DNA of 64,000 nt from JASLEW01 sp035544895. Lineage in GTDB: Bacteria > Acidobacteriota > Thermoanaerobaculia > Multivoradales > UBA5704. The stretch is from positions 155,269 to 219,268 of the forward strand of contig DASZZM010000055.1 of NCBI GenBank assembly GCA_035544895.1, given 5' to 3'. Made by a program: the position numbers and the translations under genes. The notes below the pieces were generated by a model. It ran no database searches. It was not told the origin of the DNA and was given only the letters and a program-made list of their open reading frames with translations. Below are positions 13,501 through 23,000 of this stretch, in pieces. Position 1 is the first letter of the stretch, and each line of letters begins with the position of its first letter.

Positions 13501-14089
13501 TCTCGTGCTGCCACTCGGCCAGGTCGGCGTATTGCAGAGGCGGCGCGGCCTGTTCGCCGCCGCCGGTTGCCCCGCCTCCGGCAGCCGCGCCGTCCGCCGG
13601 GGGAACCGTGGCGTAACAGCGCGCCAGCTCGCCCACCAGCAGGCCCAGGGTGGGCGCGTCGGCGCACAGGGCGGGCAGGCTGAGGCGCAGCAAGTGACGC
13701 CGCGGCCCGAGCGCCGTCAAGACGGCCTGGAGCGCCGGCCCGTGGGCCAGGTCGAAGGGCTCGCCGCGCGCCTCGCGCAGCACCTCCGCGGCGGCCGTCT
13801 CCGCCTCCAGCCCGCGGCCGTCGCGCCCAGGGACGAGGCGGACCACCGGCTCGGCGATCACCTGGATCGGCAGCGTCAACCCGGGCAGGCTGCAGAAGCG
13901 GGTGCGCAGGATCTCATGGCGTCCGACCACCCGCTCGAGGGCGGAGAGCAGGCGCCGCGCGTCGAGCTCGCCGCTGAGCACGACAGCGCAGTCGGCGCGG
14001 TAGACCGCGGCCGCCGCGGCCTGCTGCAGCCGCCACAGGCGCTCTTGCCGGGGCGACAGGCGGAACCCTTGCAGTGCCTGGCTCTCCAT
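1502..14089 (-). CDS. Hybrid NRPS-PKS: C*-A(Asn)-T-C-A(Phe)-T-KS-AT-KR-T-C
   Basis: A 4195-residue megasynthase. Order by residue: degenerate C (1-440, LPALCADAPT in place of HHxxxDG); A (about 460-980); T with GGDSIRS (1021); C (1090-1500, HHAILDG); A (1520-2040); T with GGHSLL (2081); KS (2178-2600, TACSTS, EAHGTGT and NIGHLD present); AT (2690-2990, GHSIGE and HAFH, the malonyl-CoA type); KR (about 3100-3560, TGGLGRIG with Lys-Ser-Tyr-Asn tetrad); T (3653, GGDSLL); C (3715-4150, HHIVWDA) and a charged tail. By GrsA alignment the A pockets read DLTKVGEVGK (Asn) and DAWTVAAVCK (Phe). Phe extended by malonate and reduced would give 4-amino-3-hydroxy-5-phenylpentanoate. No LDD motif is seen in the KR, weakly favouring an A-type ketoreductase. 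The start at 14089 lies 9 nt after the previous stop, with GAGG upstream. Confidence 0.93.
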   Translation of the reverse strand: MESQALQGFRLSPRQERLWRLQQAAAAAVYRADCAVVLSGELDARRLLSALERVVGRHEILRTRFCSLPGLTLPIQVIAEPVVRLVPGRDGRGLEAETAAAEVLREARGEPFDLAHGPALQAVLTALGPRRHLLRLSLPALCADAPTLGLLVGELARCYATVPPADGAAAGGGATGGGEQAAPPLQYADLAEWQHEMLAAQAAAAGPAPGAEAAREPAAALPWEREGSGAAPFHPELVEREVEPRLAQAIAGAADRLQASPAAFLLACWHVLLCRLTGSAELVLAVSTCGRKHAELEEALGPLAGELPVRLAAPGDLTVEQLVARVKEGLATAEEGQGPVASSGGAGAAQDGSAPCYLPYGFAVDAVPASCDGGEVRFAICRQHSCGEPFKIRLECVLAAGAPRRLVFAYDRSRFDARDVERLAGYLRALAAAAARHPGTRAGELDILGAGERHRLLVELNATAAPCRDQACAHQLFAAQAARTPRAVAVTCGSQQLTYAELDARANRLARRLRRMGAGPEALVALCLPRSLDLVVALLAVRKAGAAYVPLDPALPAERLAFMLEDTRAAVLVTVTALAAAAGATAVPLLLLDQLDQLDQETERLAGETAAELAAGPHPDNLAYVIYTSGSTGRPKGVLVRHGGLSNYLAWAIREYAAGAGSGAPVHSPLAFDLTVTSLFCPLLAGGTVALLPEEDGVTALAAALGAGAGFSLVKLTPAHLDVLAQLLASQPVAGGAGALVIGGEALSWASLAFWRRHAPRTRLINEYGPTEAVVGCCVYEAAPSAGGAAAVPIGRPIANTCLYALDRFLQPVPQGVAGELYVGGAGVARGYLRRPELTAERFVPDPFAGRPGERLYRTGDLVRLGAGGDFEFLGRTDQQVKIRGFRIEPGEIQAVLASCPAVRESVVVAREDQPGERRLVAYWLAADSPPAAAETLRGFLAAHLPAYMMPAAFVRLESWPLTPNGKVDHRALPGPAPDAELAAAFAAPRNFAEETLAALWCQALGRDRVGIYDNFFKLGGDSIRSIEVVARARASGLNLAAQDFFDHPVLADLAGVMLAAKLDPAGEAAGPQAPFALLSPADRERLPAAVVDAYPLARLQAGMLFHSQVDPAAAVYHDISSFHLRGRCDLGALRSVVEQLIARHPVLRTSFCLAGFAEPLQLVHAAAPAALAVEDLGHLPAAAQQAALAGWMEAEKRRGFALDRPCLLRFQIHLRGPETFQFTLSYHHAILDGWSVASLLAELFRHYSALLAGETFAPEPQLLSYGDFVACERLAAQSRECRDYWVGALAGSAVTQLPSWPAPAMRVARMGRQAVDVPAWVLAGLARAARDAGLPQKTLLLALHARVLGAVCGSAEVVTGLVANGRLERRGGERVLGLFLNTLPLRLGAGGGTWIALGRRAFQAERDAVPYRRYPLAELQRALGGRQLFETVFNFVNFHVYQGLAGVAGLEALDGLFYEQTNFTLAANFIQDPLAGGLRLHLDYDAARCDDAQGQTIAGLYLAALEAFAAAPDSADDALPLLSAAQRQQLLVEWNAGWPADRAGRRSLHGLVADQAARRPAAVAACCGGESLTYGELNRRANQLAHLLCDRGVGPQTVAGVCMERSLDLVVGVLGILKAGAAYLPLDAAYPAERLAFMLAEAQVPVLLSQARVAPDLPPHAARLLLLDEDWPAAARRSGEDPQGDPDGEELAYLIYTSGSTGRPKGVMVRHGGWAKLAADQPRAFGVTADSRILQFASPSFDAFAWELAMAFAGGATLCLAPRQSLLPGAGLIALLQERQITHLTVPPAVLAALPPAELPALRTVVVAGEACPAEVAARWARGRSFFNAYGPTEITVCATVSAPLAGSGKPPIGRPLDGTRIYLLDDRLQPVPLGTPGELYVGGAGVARGYFRRPAATAARFLPNPFAALPGERVYRTGDLCRFLPDGNLDFLGRADQQVKIRGFRVEPGEVEAALAGHPAVREAAVVADAPAGGEVRLVAYIGTAGAAAPAVEELRAFLRRQLPEFMLPAAFVCLASLPLTANGKLDRRALPAADGGRRGLETAYAAPQGGLERRVAAIWQEILRVDTVGRGDNFFDLGGHSLLLLQAHARLQAELGIEVPVLELFDHPTVGSLAAWLAQRRQAEGAGPAGGAGEDLAEAVGSPGGETSAQDGGGRELAAAGRGRASAGLGRVTGGVDIAVIGMAGRFPRAANVEEFWHNLCAATESVSFFAADELLREGVDAELLRRPDYVRAKAVLEDADLFDAAFFGFTPREAEIMDPQQRVFLETAWEALEDAGYGAGDYRGRVGVFAGESMNSYLFNLISQPEILEAAGAIQAVTANDKDFLATRVSYELDLEGPSLAVQTACSTSLVAVHLACQSLLAGDSDVALAGGVSVRVPQRAGYLHSEGGIDSPDGHCRAFDAAAAGTVAGNGVGIVVLKRLREAVGDGDRVLAVIKGSAINNDGGRKVGFTAPRMDGQARVIRAAQAAAGVEAETIGYVEAHGTGTALGDPIEIGALRSAFAATRRQGFCALGSVKTNIGHLDAAAGVAGLIKTIQALRHQAIPPSLHFVRPNPRIDFAGGPFYVNTRLAPWRADGEPRRAGVSSFGIGGTNAHVVLEEAPPRPAPGPSRECQLLLLSARTATALAAATANLARHLESDPGQPLADVAFTQAVGRQHFAHRRMLVCGDAAQAAAALAALDPERVFTAGEEPRQRPVAFLFSGQGAQYAGMGEGLYRSERRYRDEVDRCCELLLPRLGRDLRRLLYPAAGEEAAAERELERTAAAQPALFVTGYALARLWMSWGVEPQAMIGHSIGEYTAACLAGVLSLEEALELVAERGRLMQELPPGAMLSVGLAESEVAPLLSGGLALAAVNGAAQCVISGPVAEVEALHGRLDRQGVRWRRLRTSHAFHSAMMEPVLAAFGERVARVALRAPRIPYLANLTGGWAETATVCDARYWVDHLRQTVRFAAGLGELLADPERILVEVGPGHGLATLARKHPARGAAQLVLSSLRHAGEPVSDTAFLLQTVGRLWLGGRQLDWTAFYARERRQRVALPTYPFERRRFWIEERKQPAVRPAVQPAEKTPRRNPVAQWLYIPGWRRSPAVPQPPRGADAPRAPGAPRRWLLLGAEGGLGDRLAERLRHAGLEVAVVHPGERLAQLSGNRFILRCGHAADYRELLRQLRGAGEWPDHIVHLWTCERRLDATGNLARTQELGYGSLVLLAQAIAAAGQGGPLRLSLVTSGAHQVTGSEPLRPEMATALGPCRVIPQELANVACRVLDVALPDRGAGDERLLDWLAAELAAEGAEPTVAYRGGFRWVQTFDRAADGPARGPRLRPGGVYWITGGLGRIGLALAEHLAREARAKLVLTARTPWPERERWDELLAAPGADPEVGRVLRRLRGLEELGAQVWVAACDVADRAAMHALLRQVEQRFGRLDGVVHAAGSLGEEARNPLSEASPAGADPNFRAKVDGALALAEVLRGRRPDFCLLCSSLASVLGGLGFTAYAAANLFLDAFAQQQSAASPFAWISVDWDAWSAASEPRAGGEESAGGASDGGSDVAPPGISGPEGGEVFARALGLGASQVVVSISDLRPRIERWVERAGAPAAPARAEDGTAGPARPAHPRPGLATAYLAPRSELERAIAGACQELLGIEHVGVHDNFFELGGDSLLATQLIARLREALPSAPPLRAVFASPTVGGLAEAVAAAPAATGPAAAIVPVDRREELPLSYAQRRLYFLQQMAPESTDFNLHAALRLHGALDAAALARGFAEVTRRHEVLRTAFVDRDGSAVQRIAPRPGLALPDVDLTALDAEAREAETRRLSAAQARRPFDLARPPLLRAPLLRTGAREHVLLLTIHHIVWDAWSFGIFIREIGELYAAFSAGRPSPLAALPVQYADYAHWQRRWLAGEVEEALSDFWRRSLAGSAGEIALPRAPRPAPDGARGGRRLPAALPAALAQELGRLCRQEEVTLFMVLLAAFAIALRHYCGQDDLVIGTDIANRTRAESEGLIGFFVNQLALRVDLTGQPTFRGLLRHVREVTLAAYEHQELPFDRVVAAVNPQRHLARQPLFQVKLVLQNAAIGPARLGGLEIEFLADPSERSQLDLIVNLSESAEGITGTVESSAGLDAAIGTGICAHLETVLWAAARTPDCPLGELAELLVEADRARLRDTATRQLQQIKSRPPRAGGRQEAAVAGRGAAQGAER

Positions 14090-14098
14090 CTCGCCGCC

Positions 14099-17000
14099 TC
14101 ACGCCCCCGGGGCGCTGGGCACGCCCAGGGCCTTGCGCCGCGTCGCGGCCAGCCTGGCCAGGTTGCGTTTCTCATGCTCCCGCCGCTCCTCGGCCCGGAC
14201 CTGGCGCTCGTGCTCGAGCAGACCGCCCACCAGCTCGCTGAGCCGCGCCTGCGGCCTGGCGGCGGCGGCGCGCAGCAGCTTGGCGAACCTCTCGGCCATC
14301 AGCGCCACCGTTGCCTCCTCGAACAGCTCGGTGCTGTACTCCCAGATGCCTTCCAGGTCGTCGCCGGTGTCCACCATGTTGAGCAGCAGGTCGAACTTCG
14401 CCGTCTCCCAGCCGGCGTCGAGCGCGGCGAGCGCGAGCCCCGCCGGCTCGAGGCGCGGCAGCGGCAGGTTCTGCAGGACGAACTTGACTTGGAAGAGCGG
14501 GGTCTGGCCGCGCGTGCGGTCCCATTGCAGCGCGTCCACCACCCGCTCGAACGGCACCTCCTGATGCGCGTAGGCCTCCAGGCAGGTTTCCCGCACCCGG
14601 GCGAGCAGCTCGCCGAAGGAGGGGTCGCCCGACAGGTCGGTGCGCAGCACGAGCTGGTTGACGAAGAACCCGATCAGCGCCTCGCTCTCGACGCGGTCGC
14701 GGTTGGCCACGTCGGTGCCGACGACGATGTCGTGGCCTCCCATGTAGTGGCTCATCAGCACCTTGAAGCCGGCGACCAGGGTCATGAACAGGGTCGCCCC
14801 GTGGTGGCGGCCGAGGGCCCGCAGGGCTGCCGCGGCATCGCCGGGCAGCGGCCGCGACAGACGCCGGCCGTGGTAACCGCGCACCCGGCCGCGCGGCCGA
14901 TCGGTGGACAGCTCGAGGGCGGGGGTCGCGCCGCCGAGCTGGCGCTGCCAGTAGGCGAGCTGCCGTTCCAGGACCTCGCCGCTCAGCCAGCGCCGCTGCC
15001 ACTCGGCAAGATCGACATAGCGCACCGGCAGCTCGGCCAGCGGCGACGGCAGGCCGGCGGCGAACGCCGAGTAGAGCGCCAGCAGCTCGCGCAGGAAGAT
15101 GCCCAGCGACCAGCCGTCCCAGACGATGTGGTGCACCGCCAGGAAGAGCACGTGCTCGGCCGGCGCAAGCCGCGCCAGGCCGATGCGCAGGAGAGATCCG
15201 GCCGTCAGGTCGAACGGCCGCTGCGCCGCCTGGCCGGCCAGCCACATGGCCGTGGACAGGCGCCGCGCCTCCGCCAGATGTTCGAGATCGACCACCCCGA
15301 GCGCCACCCGCGGTTCGGCGGCGATGGCCTGGACCGCCCTACCGTCCACCGCGAAGAAGCGGGTGCGCAGGCTGTCGTGGCGCCGCACCACGGCCACGAC
15401 GGCGCGGGCCAGCGCGCCCACGTCGAGCGCTCCGCGCAGGGTGAAGGCGGCCCTGTCGTTGTAGGCGGTCATGCCGGCGGAAAGCTGGTCGAGGACCCAG
15501 ATGCGCTGCTGCGCAAAGGACAGCGGGTAGTGCTCGCGGCTCGCCACGCGCTCGACCGCGGGCACCCTGATCCCGCGCGCCGCGCGGCCGGCCTGCTCGA
15601 TGCGCTGGGCCAGGCCGGCCACGGTGGGCGCTTCGAAGACGGCGCGTAGCGGCAGATCGACGTGGAACGTCTCGCGCAGCCGCGCCAGCAGCTGGGTGGC
15701 CAGGATCGAATGGCCGCCCAGCGCGAAGAAGCTGTCGCCGGCGCCGATCCGCTCGAGGCCGAGCAGCTCCCCCCACAGATGCGCCAGCATCTCCTGGACC
15801 GGGCCCTGCGGCGCGGCGAATGTCGTCGCAAGCTCCGGCCGCTCCGCCCGCGGCTCCGGCAGCGCGGCACGGTCGATCTTGCCGTTGGCGGTGAGCGGGA
15901 GGGAACCGAGCTGGACGAAGGCGGCGGGCAGCATCGGCTCCGGCAGCGCGGCGGCCAGGAAGCCGCGCAGCTCCTCGGCCGGCGGCGCGGGCGCCGCCGC
16001 GTCGCGCGCCACATAGTAAGCCACCAGGCGCGGCTCGCCGGTGGCATCGAGGCGCACGGCTACCGCCGCCTCGCCCACCGCCGGATGCCGCGCGAAAACG
16101 GCTTCGATCTCGCCTGGCTCGATGCGGAAGCCGCGGATCTTGACCTGGTGGTCGCCGCGGCCGAGGAACTCGATCCGCCCGTCGGGCAGGTGGCGGGCAA
16201 GGTCCCCGGTGCAATACAGGCGCCCTCCCGGAGTCGCGCCGAAGGAGTCGGGAACGAATCTCGCGGCGGTCAGCTCGGGCCTCCCTAGATAGCCGCGGGC
16301 CACCCCGTCGCCGCCGATCAGGAGCTCGCCCGCGACTCCCACCGGCACCGGCGCGCCGCCGGGGCTGCAGAGGTAGATCGCGGTGCCGGCGATCGGCCGG
16401 CCGATGGTGACCCTCTCAGGCGCCTGCCCGACCGGCGCGGTGGCCGACCAGATGGTGGTCTCCGTCGGCCCGTACATGTTGTGGAGCTCGGGCACCAGCG
16501 CCGCCAGCCGCCCGGCAAGGGCGGGGGGCAGGGCCTCTCCTCCCACCAGCAGGGCGGAGAGCCGGCCGAGCGTCGAGGCAGCCTCCCCGTCCGCGCACAG
16601 CAGGCGCGCCAGGGACGGCGTGCACTGCAGATGGGTGACCCCCTGCCGCGCGATCTGCTCGAGCACGCCCGCGCCGGCGGCGGTGTCGGCGCCGTGGGCT
16701 TCCGTCCCGCCGTTGCCGCCGCCGGCGCCGATCTCCGCGGCGCGGCGGCGCGCACTTTCGGACTCCTTGGCGCGCTGGCGCGCGCCAGGGGACTCCTTGG
16801 CGCGGCGGAGGCGCAGCGTGTCGAGCAGGCGCAGGCTCGCCAGGACCGCGTCGGCGGCGGGGCCGAAATCGATCAGGCAGCCGATCTCGTCGACGCCCAC
16901 GGCCGCCAGGCGATCGATCATCTGCGCGCAGACGTCGGGCGTGCCGAAGAGGCTGCCACTGGCGAAGTAGCGCTCGCCGGCGTGATCGAGCAGCGCCTCC

Positions 17001-20000
17001 ATGTCGTCGGCGCTGAAGCCGGCGGCGTCGACGTCCTGGCCGAGGCTCTTGGCCAGGCCCTTGAGCAGGCTGAGGGAGCTGCGCAGGTAGTTGCGGAAGG
17101 GGGCGTGGACCGCGGCGCGCACCGCCGCCATGTCCTCGCCCACGAAGGTGTGCAGCATCAGGGTGACGTGCCCGGGACCGGGCAGGCCGGCGCACGACTG
17201 CCGCGCCGCGCGGTAGACCGCGATCATGGCGGCGAGCTCCTCGATGCTCTGGCCGAGCAGATGGGTGAGCACGTTGGCGCCGATCTCGCCCGCCAGGCGG
17301 AAGGTCTCCGGGCTGCCCGCCGCGGTCACCCAGACCGGCAGCTCGCGGCGCACCGGGCGGGGGCGGATACGCACCTGCACGGCCCTGCCGCCAGGGCCGG
17401 GCAGGTGCGCGGCGTCGCCGCGCCAGAGCCGCCGCACCAGGTCGATTCCCTCGAACATGACCTCCTTGCGCCGGGCGTAGTTGTCGGGCGCCAGCACGAA
17501 GTCGTCGGCATGCCAGCCGGAGGCGAATGAGATCCCGACCCTGCCCCGCGAGAGGTTGTCCACCACCGCCCACTCCTCGGCCACGCGGATCGGGTTGTGC
17601 AGGGGCAGCACAACGCTGCCGGCCCGGATCTCGACTCTCTCGGTCAGCGCGGCGACCGCCGCGCTGGTGACCGCCGGATTGGGATAGAGGCCGCCGAAGG
17701 CATGGAAGTGGCGCTCCGGCGTCCACACCGCCGCATAGCCATGGCGGTCGGCGTGTCGCGCTCCCGCGAGCAGCAGCCGGTAGCGGTCCGCGGCGACCTC
17801 CTCCTCATCGCTGGCGAAATAGAACAGGCTGAAGGCCATCTCGTGGCCCTCCCGCGCCACCCCGGCAGCCCTGCCGTCGGCGGACGGCTGGCCGGCCGGC
17901 ACCCCTGCTTCTTCGTGCAGGACGACGGCAAAGCCGCGCGCCAGGGTCCAGAACAGCTCGAGGACCGAGATATCGAACGAGATGCTGGTCACCGCCAGCC
18001 AGGTTCCCGCCGCCTCGCCTGGCCGCAAACGGCCGTCCATGCCGCGGAAGAAGCTCGCCACGTTGCGCTGCGCGACCATGACCCCCTTGGGGCGGCCGGT
18101 CGAGCCGGAGGTATAGATCACGTAGGCCAGGGCGGCGCCGGGGGGCGCGGTGTCGAGATCCTCGCCGTCCTGGCGGGCGAGGACGGCCGCGGCGCCGGCG
18201 AGATCGAGGGTTTCGCCGGCGAAGTCCGCGAAGCGCCCGGCCCAGCGCTCCTCGCTCACCAGCAGCGGCGCGGCGCTGTCCGCCAGCATGAAGGCGAGAC
18301 GCTCCGGCGGATAGGACGGGTCGAGCGGCAGGTACGCCCCGCCGGCCTTGAGGATGCCGAGCAGGGCGACCACCATCTCGACGGAGCGGGAGAGGCAGAC
18401 TCCCACCACCACCTCCGGCCCCACCCCGCGCGTCCGCAGATGGCGGGCGAGCTGGTTGGCCCGCCGGTTGAGCTGCCCGTAGGTGACCCGCTCGCCGCTG
18501 CAGGCCAGCGCCAGCGCCGCGGGGGTGCGCGCGGCCTGCGCCTCGATCAGCCGCGAGATGGGCAGCTCTTCTCCCTGGGGCAGCGCGGTATCGTTCCAGG
18601 CCCACAGCAGCTGGTGCCGCTCGGCCTCGCCGAGCCAAGGCAGATCGGCCAGGCGGCTGTCGGGGTCGGCGGTGAGCCCGCCGAGCAGGGCGGCGAAATG
18701 CCCGGCGAAGCGGACGACGGTCGAGGCGTCGAAGAGATCGGTGCTGTACTCCAGCCAGCCGCTCATCTCGTCGCCGCCGGCGGCGGCGAGGTCGCAGGCC
18801 AGATCGAAGCGTGCGCTGCCGCCACCGGCGGCAAACGGCGCGACCTCCAGACCGGGCAGCTCGAGCGGCGCGGCCGGCGCGTTTTGCAACCCGAAGAGGA
18901 CCTGGAAGAGCGGGCTGTAGCTGAGGTCGCGGCGCAGCTCGAGGGCGTCGACCAGCAGCTCGAGCGGCAGGTCCTGGTGAGCATAGGCGCCGAGGCTCGT
19001 CTCGCGCGTCCTGCGCAGCAGCTCGCGGCCGGTCGGATTGCCCGACAGGTCGGCCCGCAGCACCAGGGTGTTGGCGAAGCAGCCGATCAGCTCTTCGCTT
19101 TCCACGCAGGCGCGGTTGGCGATCGGGCTGCCCAAGCACAGGTCGGACTGACCGGAGTGGCGCTCGAGGACCGCCGTGAAGGCAGCCAGCAGGACCATGA
19201 ACTGGGTCGCCCCTTCGCGGCGCCCAAGGGTCGAGACCGCGCGCACCAGGGGGCCCGGCAGCCTCACCTCGCGATGCGCCCCGCGGTAGGTCTGGGCGGC
19301 CGGCCGCGGCCGGTCGCCGGGCAGCGCGAGCAGCGGCGGGGCGCCGCGCAGCTGGCCGCGCCAATAGGCGAGCTGGGTCTCGAGGAGCCGGCCGCGCAGC
19401 CACTGGCGCTGCCAATGCGCGAAGTCCGCGAACTGCAGCGGCAACGGGCGCAGCGGCGACGGGCGGCCGGCGGCGTAAGCGGCGTAGAGCGCCGCCATCT
19501 CGCGCACCAGCACCGCCGTGGACCAGCCATCGTAGATGATGTGGTGCACGGTGAGCGACAGCACGTGCTCCCGCTCGCCCAGACGCAGCAGCAAGGCGCG
19601 CCACGCCGGGCCGCGGGCGAGGTCGAAAGGCCGGCGGCCGGCGGCGCCGATCAGCTGCCTGGCGGCGGCTTCGCGTCTCTCCGCGGGCAACCCCGCGAGG
19701 TCCACCGCGGCTGGCGCGGCCGCTACCTGCGCGCCGCCGGACGAGGACGCTGCGGGCGCCGAGAACGCCTGTACCGGACGCCCCTCGACCATCGGGAAAC
19801 GGGTGCGGAAGACCTCGTGCCGCTCGACCACGGCGGCGAAGGCGCGGAGCAGCGCCGGCACCTCCAGCGCACCGCCGAAGCGGACGGCGGCCGGCAGGTG
19901 GTAGGCGGCGTTGCCCGGCTCGAGCTGGTCGAGAAACCACAAGCGCTCCTGCGCGAAGGACAGCGGCAGGGCGGCGCCGTCCCGCGGCAGGGGCAGGAGC

Positions 20001-23000
20001 GGCGGCAGCTCGAGCCCGAGCTGCGTCCTCTCCTCGGCCGCGATGCGCCGCGCCAGCTCCCTCACCGTGGGCGCCTCGAACAGGCTGCGCAGCGGCAGCT
20101 CGACGCCGCAGGCCTGGCGCAGCCGCGAGATCAGCCGGGTGGCGAGCAGCGAGTGTCCGCCAAGATCGAAGAAGTTGTCGTCCATGCCCACGCGCTCGAG
20201 GCCGAGCACCTCGCACCACAGCGCCGCGAGCAGCTCTTCGCCAGCGCTGCGCGCCGCCACGGTCCCGGCGTCCAGGTCCTCGCGCGGGCCCTGGGGGGCA
20301 GGCAAGGCGCGGCGGTCCAGCTTGCCGTTCGGCATCAGGGGGAAGGCGGCGAGGTAGACGACGCGCGCCGGCACCATGTACTCGGGAAGCCTCTCCTTGA
20401 GCCAGGCACGCAGCTCCGCCGCGGCCCGCCTGGCGCCCGCCGCGGCGACCACGTAGGCGGCCAGCTGATGCACGCCCGAAGCGTCCGGGCGGGCCACCAC
20501 GGCGGCCTCCTCGACCAGAGGATGGGCGGCGAGCACCGATTCGATCTCCCCGGGCTCGACCCGGAAGCCCCGCACCTTGACCTGGTGGTCGACGCGGCCG
20601 AGGAACTCGATGCCGCCGTCCCGCAGGTAGCGGGCGAGGTCGCCGGTGCTGTACAGGCGGAGCCCCGGCTCCTCGGCGAAAGGATGCGGAATGAACCTCT
20701 CGGCGGTCAGCCGCGGCCTCCCCAGGTAGCCTCTGCCCAGCCCCTCGCCGCCGACATAGAGCATTCCGGGGACGCCGACGGGCACGGGCGCGAAGCCACG
20801 GTCCAGCAGGTAGGCCTGGGCGTTGCCGATCGGCCGCCCGATGGGCACGGCGTGGTCCACCCTTCCCCCGCTCGAGCCCCAGAAGGTGGCGTGGATGGCA
20901 GCCTCGGTGGGGCCGTAGACGTTCAACAGCTCGGCCCCCGGCAGCACCGCCAGGCAGCGCTCGGCCAGCTCGGCGGGCAAGGCTTCGCCGCCGCAATAGA
21001 TGCGGCGCAGCGACCGGCAGCCCGGCGCCGCGGGCTCTTGCAGGAAGAGCCTGAGCAAGGTCGGCACGACCTGGAGGATGGTCACTCCCTGGCCGCGGAT
21101 CTCCTCGGCCAAGTAGGCCGGGTCCTGGTGCCCTCCGGGCCTCGCGATGACCAGCCTGGCGCCGGCCAGCAGAGGCGCCCAGAACTCCCAGACCGAGGCA
21201 TCGAAGCTGAACGGGGTCTTCTGCAGCACGCCGTCGCCGGCGGCGAGCGGGCGGGCGGCCTGCATCCAGAACATGTGATTGCAGATCGCGCCGTGCGAGA
21301 TCATCACCCCCTTGGGACGGCCGGTCGAGCCGGAGGTGTACATCACGTAGGCCAGGTTGAGCGGCTGCGTCAGGCTTTCCAGGCGGCCCGGCGCGCGCTC
21401 ATGGCCGTTGCCGCCGGCCGGCGGCCCGCCGCCGTCCACCAGGACGACGCGGGCGGCGGTCCCGCCCAGTCTCGCGACCAGCGGCTGGTCGGCGCGCCGG
21501 CTCAGCACTACGCGCGCCATCGAGCTCTCCAGCATGTAGGCCACGCGCTCGCGCGGATACGCCGGGTCGACGGGCAGGTAGGCGCCGCCGGCCTTGAGCG
21601 TGGCAATCAGCCCCACCACCATCTCCACCGAGCGTTCGAGGCAGACAGCCACCGGCACGTCCGGGCCGACGCCGGCGGCGCGCAGGCGGTGGGCCAGCCG
21701 GTTGGCCCGCGCATCGAGCTCGCGATAGGTCAGCCGTTCGCCGCCGCAGACCAACGCCACCGCCCGCGGCGTGCGCGCCACCTGGAGCTCGAGGAGCTGG
21801 TGCAGGCAGACATCGCGCGGATAGGCCTGGTGCGTGTCGTTCCACTCCTGAAGCACCTGGCAACGCTCCGCGGCGTCGAGCATCGGCAGGTCCCAGACCC
21901 GCGCCGCGCGATCGCGGCTCATGGCGTCGAGCAGTGTGCGGAAGTGGGACAGCAGGCGGCGGACGCTTACCGCGGCGAACAGCTCGGTGCGGTACTCGAG
22001 CACCCCGGTGACCGCCCCGTTGCGCTCCTCCAGGGTCAGCAGCAGGTCGAACTTGGCCGAACGGTACGCCGGCGGCAGCGGCTCCAGGGCGAGCCCCGGC
22101 AGCTCCAGGGCGGGCAGCGGCGCGTTCTGCCACGCGAACATCACCTGGAAGAGCGGGCTGTGGCTGAGGTCGCGCTCGGGCGCGAGCTCCTCGACCAGCT
22201 TCTCGAAGGGCAGCTCCTGGTGCGAGAATGCCTCGACCGCCGCCTCGCGCACCCGCTCGAGGTGGGCCGTGACGCTCGGGTCTCCCCCCAGGTCGGCGCG
22301 CAGCACGACCGTGTTGGCGAAGAAGCCGATCAGCCCTTCGAGCTCGGCGCGCTCGCGGTTGGCCACCGGCGTTCCCAGCAGCACGTCCTCCTGCCCGCTG
22401 AAGCGCGCGAGCAGCAGCGCGAAGGCCGCCACCAGCACCATGAACAGGGTCGCCTGATGGCGCCCGGCCAGCGCCTTGAGCTCGGCGAGCAGGGCGCCGT
22501 CCAGGCTGGCCGCCTCGGCGGCGCCGTGCTGGGACTGCACCGCCGGCCGCGGCCAGTCGGCCGGCAGATCGAGCCTCGCCGGCGCCCCGGCGAGGCGCTG
22601 GCGCCAGTAGGCGAGCTGCGTCTCCAGGAGCTCGCCCCTCAGCCGCTCGCGCTGCCAGAGGGAATAGTCCGCGTACTGGATGGGCAGCTCGGGCAGCGGC
22701 GAGGGAGCGCCGCGCCTGCCGGCGCCGTAGAGCGCCGACAGCTCGGCAAGCAGCACGCCGAGCGACCAGCCGTCGGCGGCGATGTGATGCATGGTGAACA
22801 ACAGGACGTGGTGGGCGCCGCCGAGCCGCAGCAGGGTCGAGCGCAGCAAGCCGCCGCGCCCCAGGGCGAAGGGGCGCATCGCCTCGGCGGCCGCCAGGCG
22901 CAGCGCCTCGGCCGGCGCGCGGCCCTCGGGCGGCAGCGCCGCGAGGTCGACGAGCGGCAGCAGTGGCTCGGGCATCGCGCCGTCGATCTGCACCGGCCCG

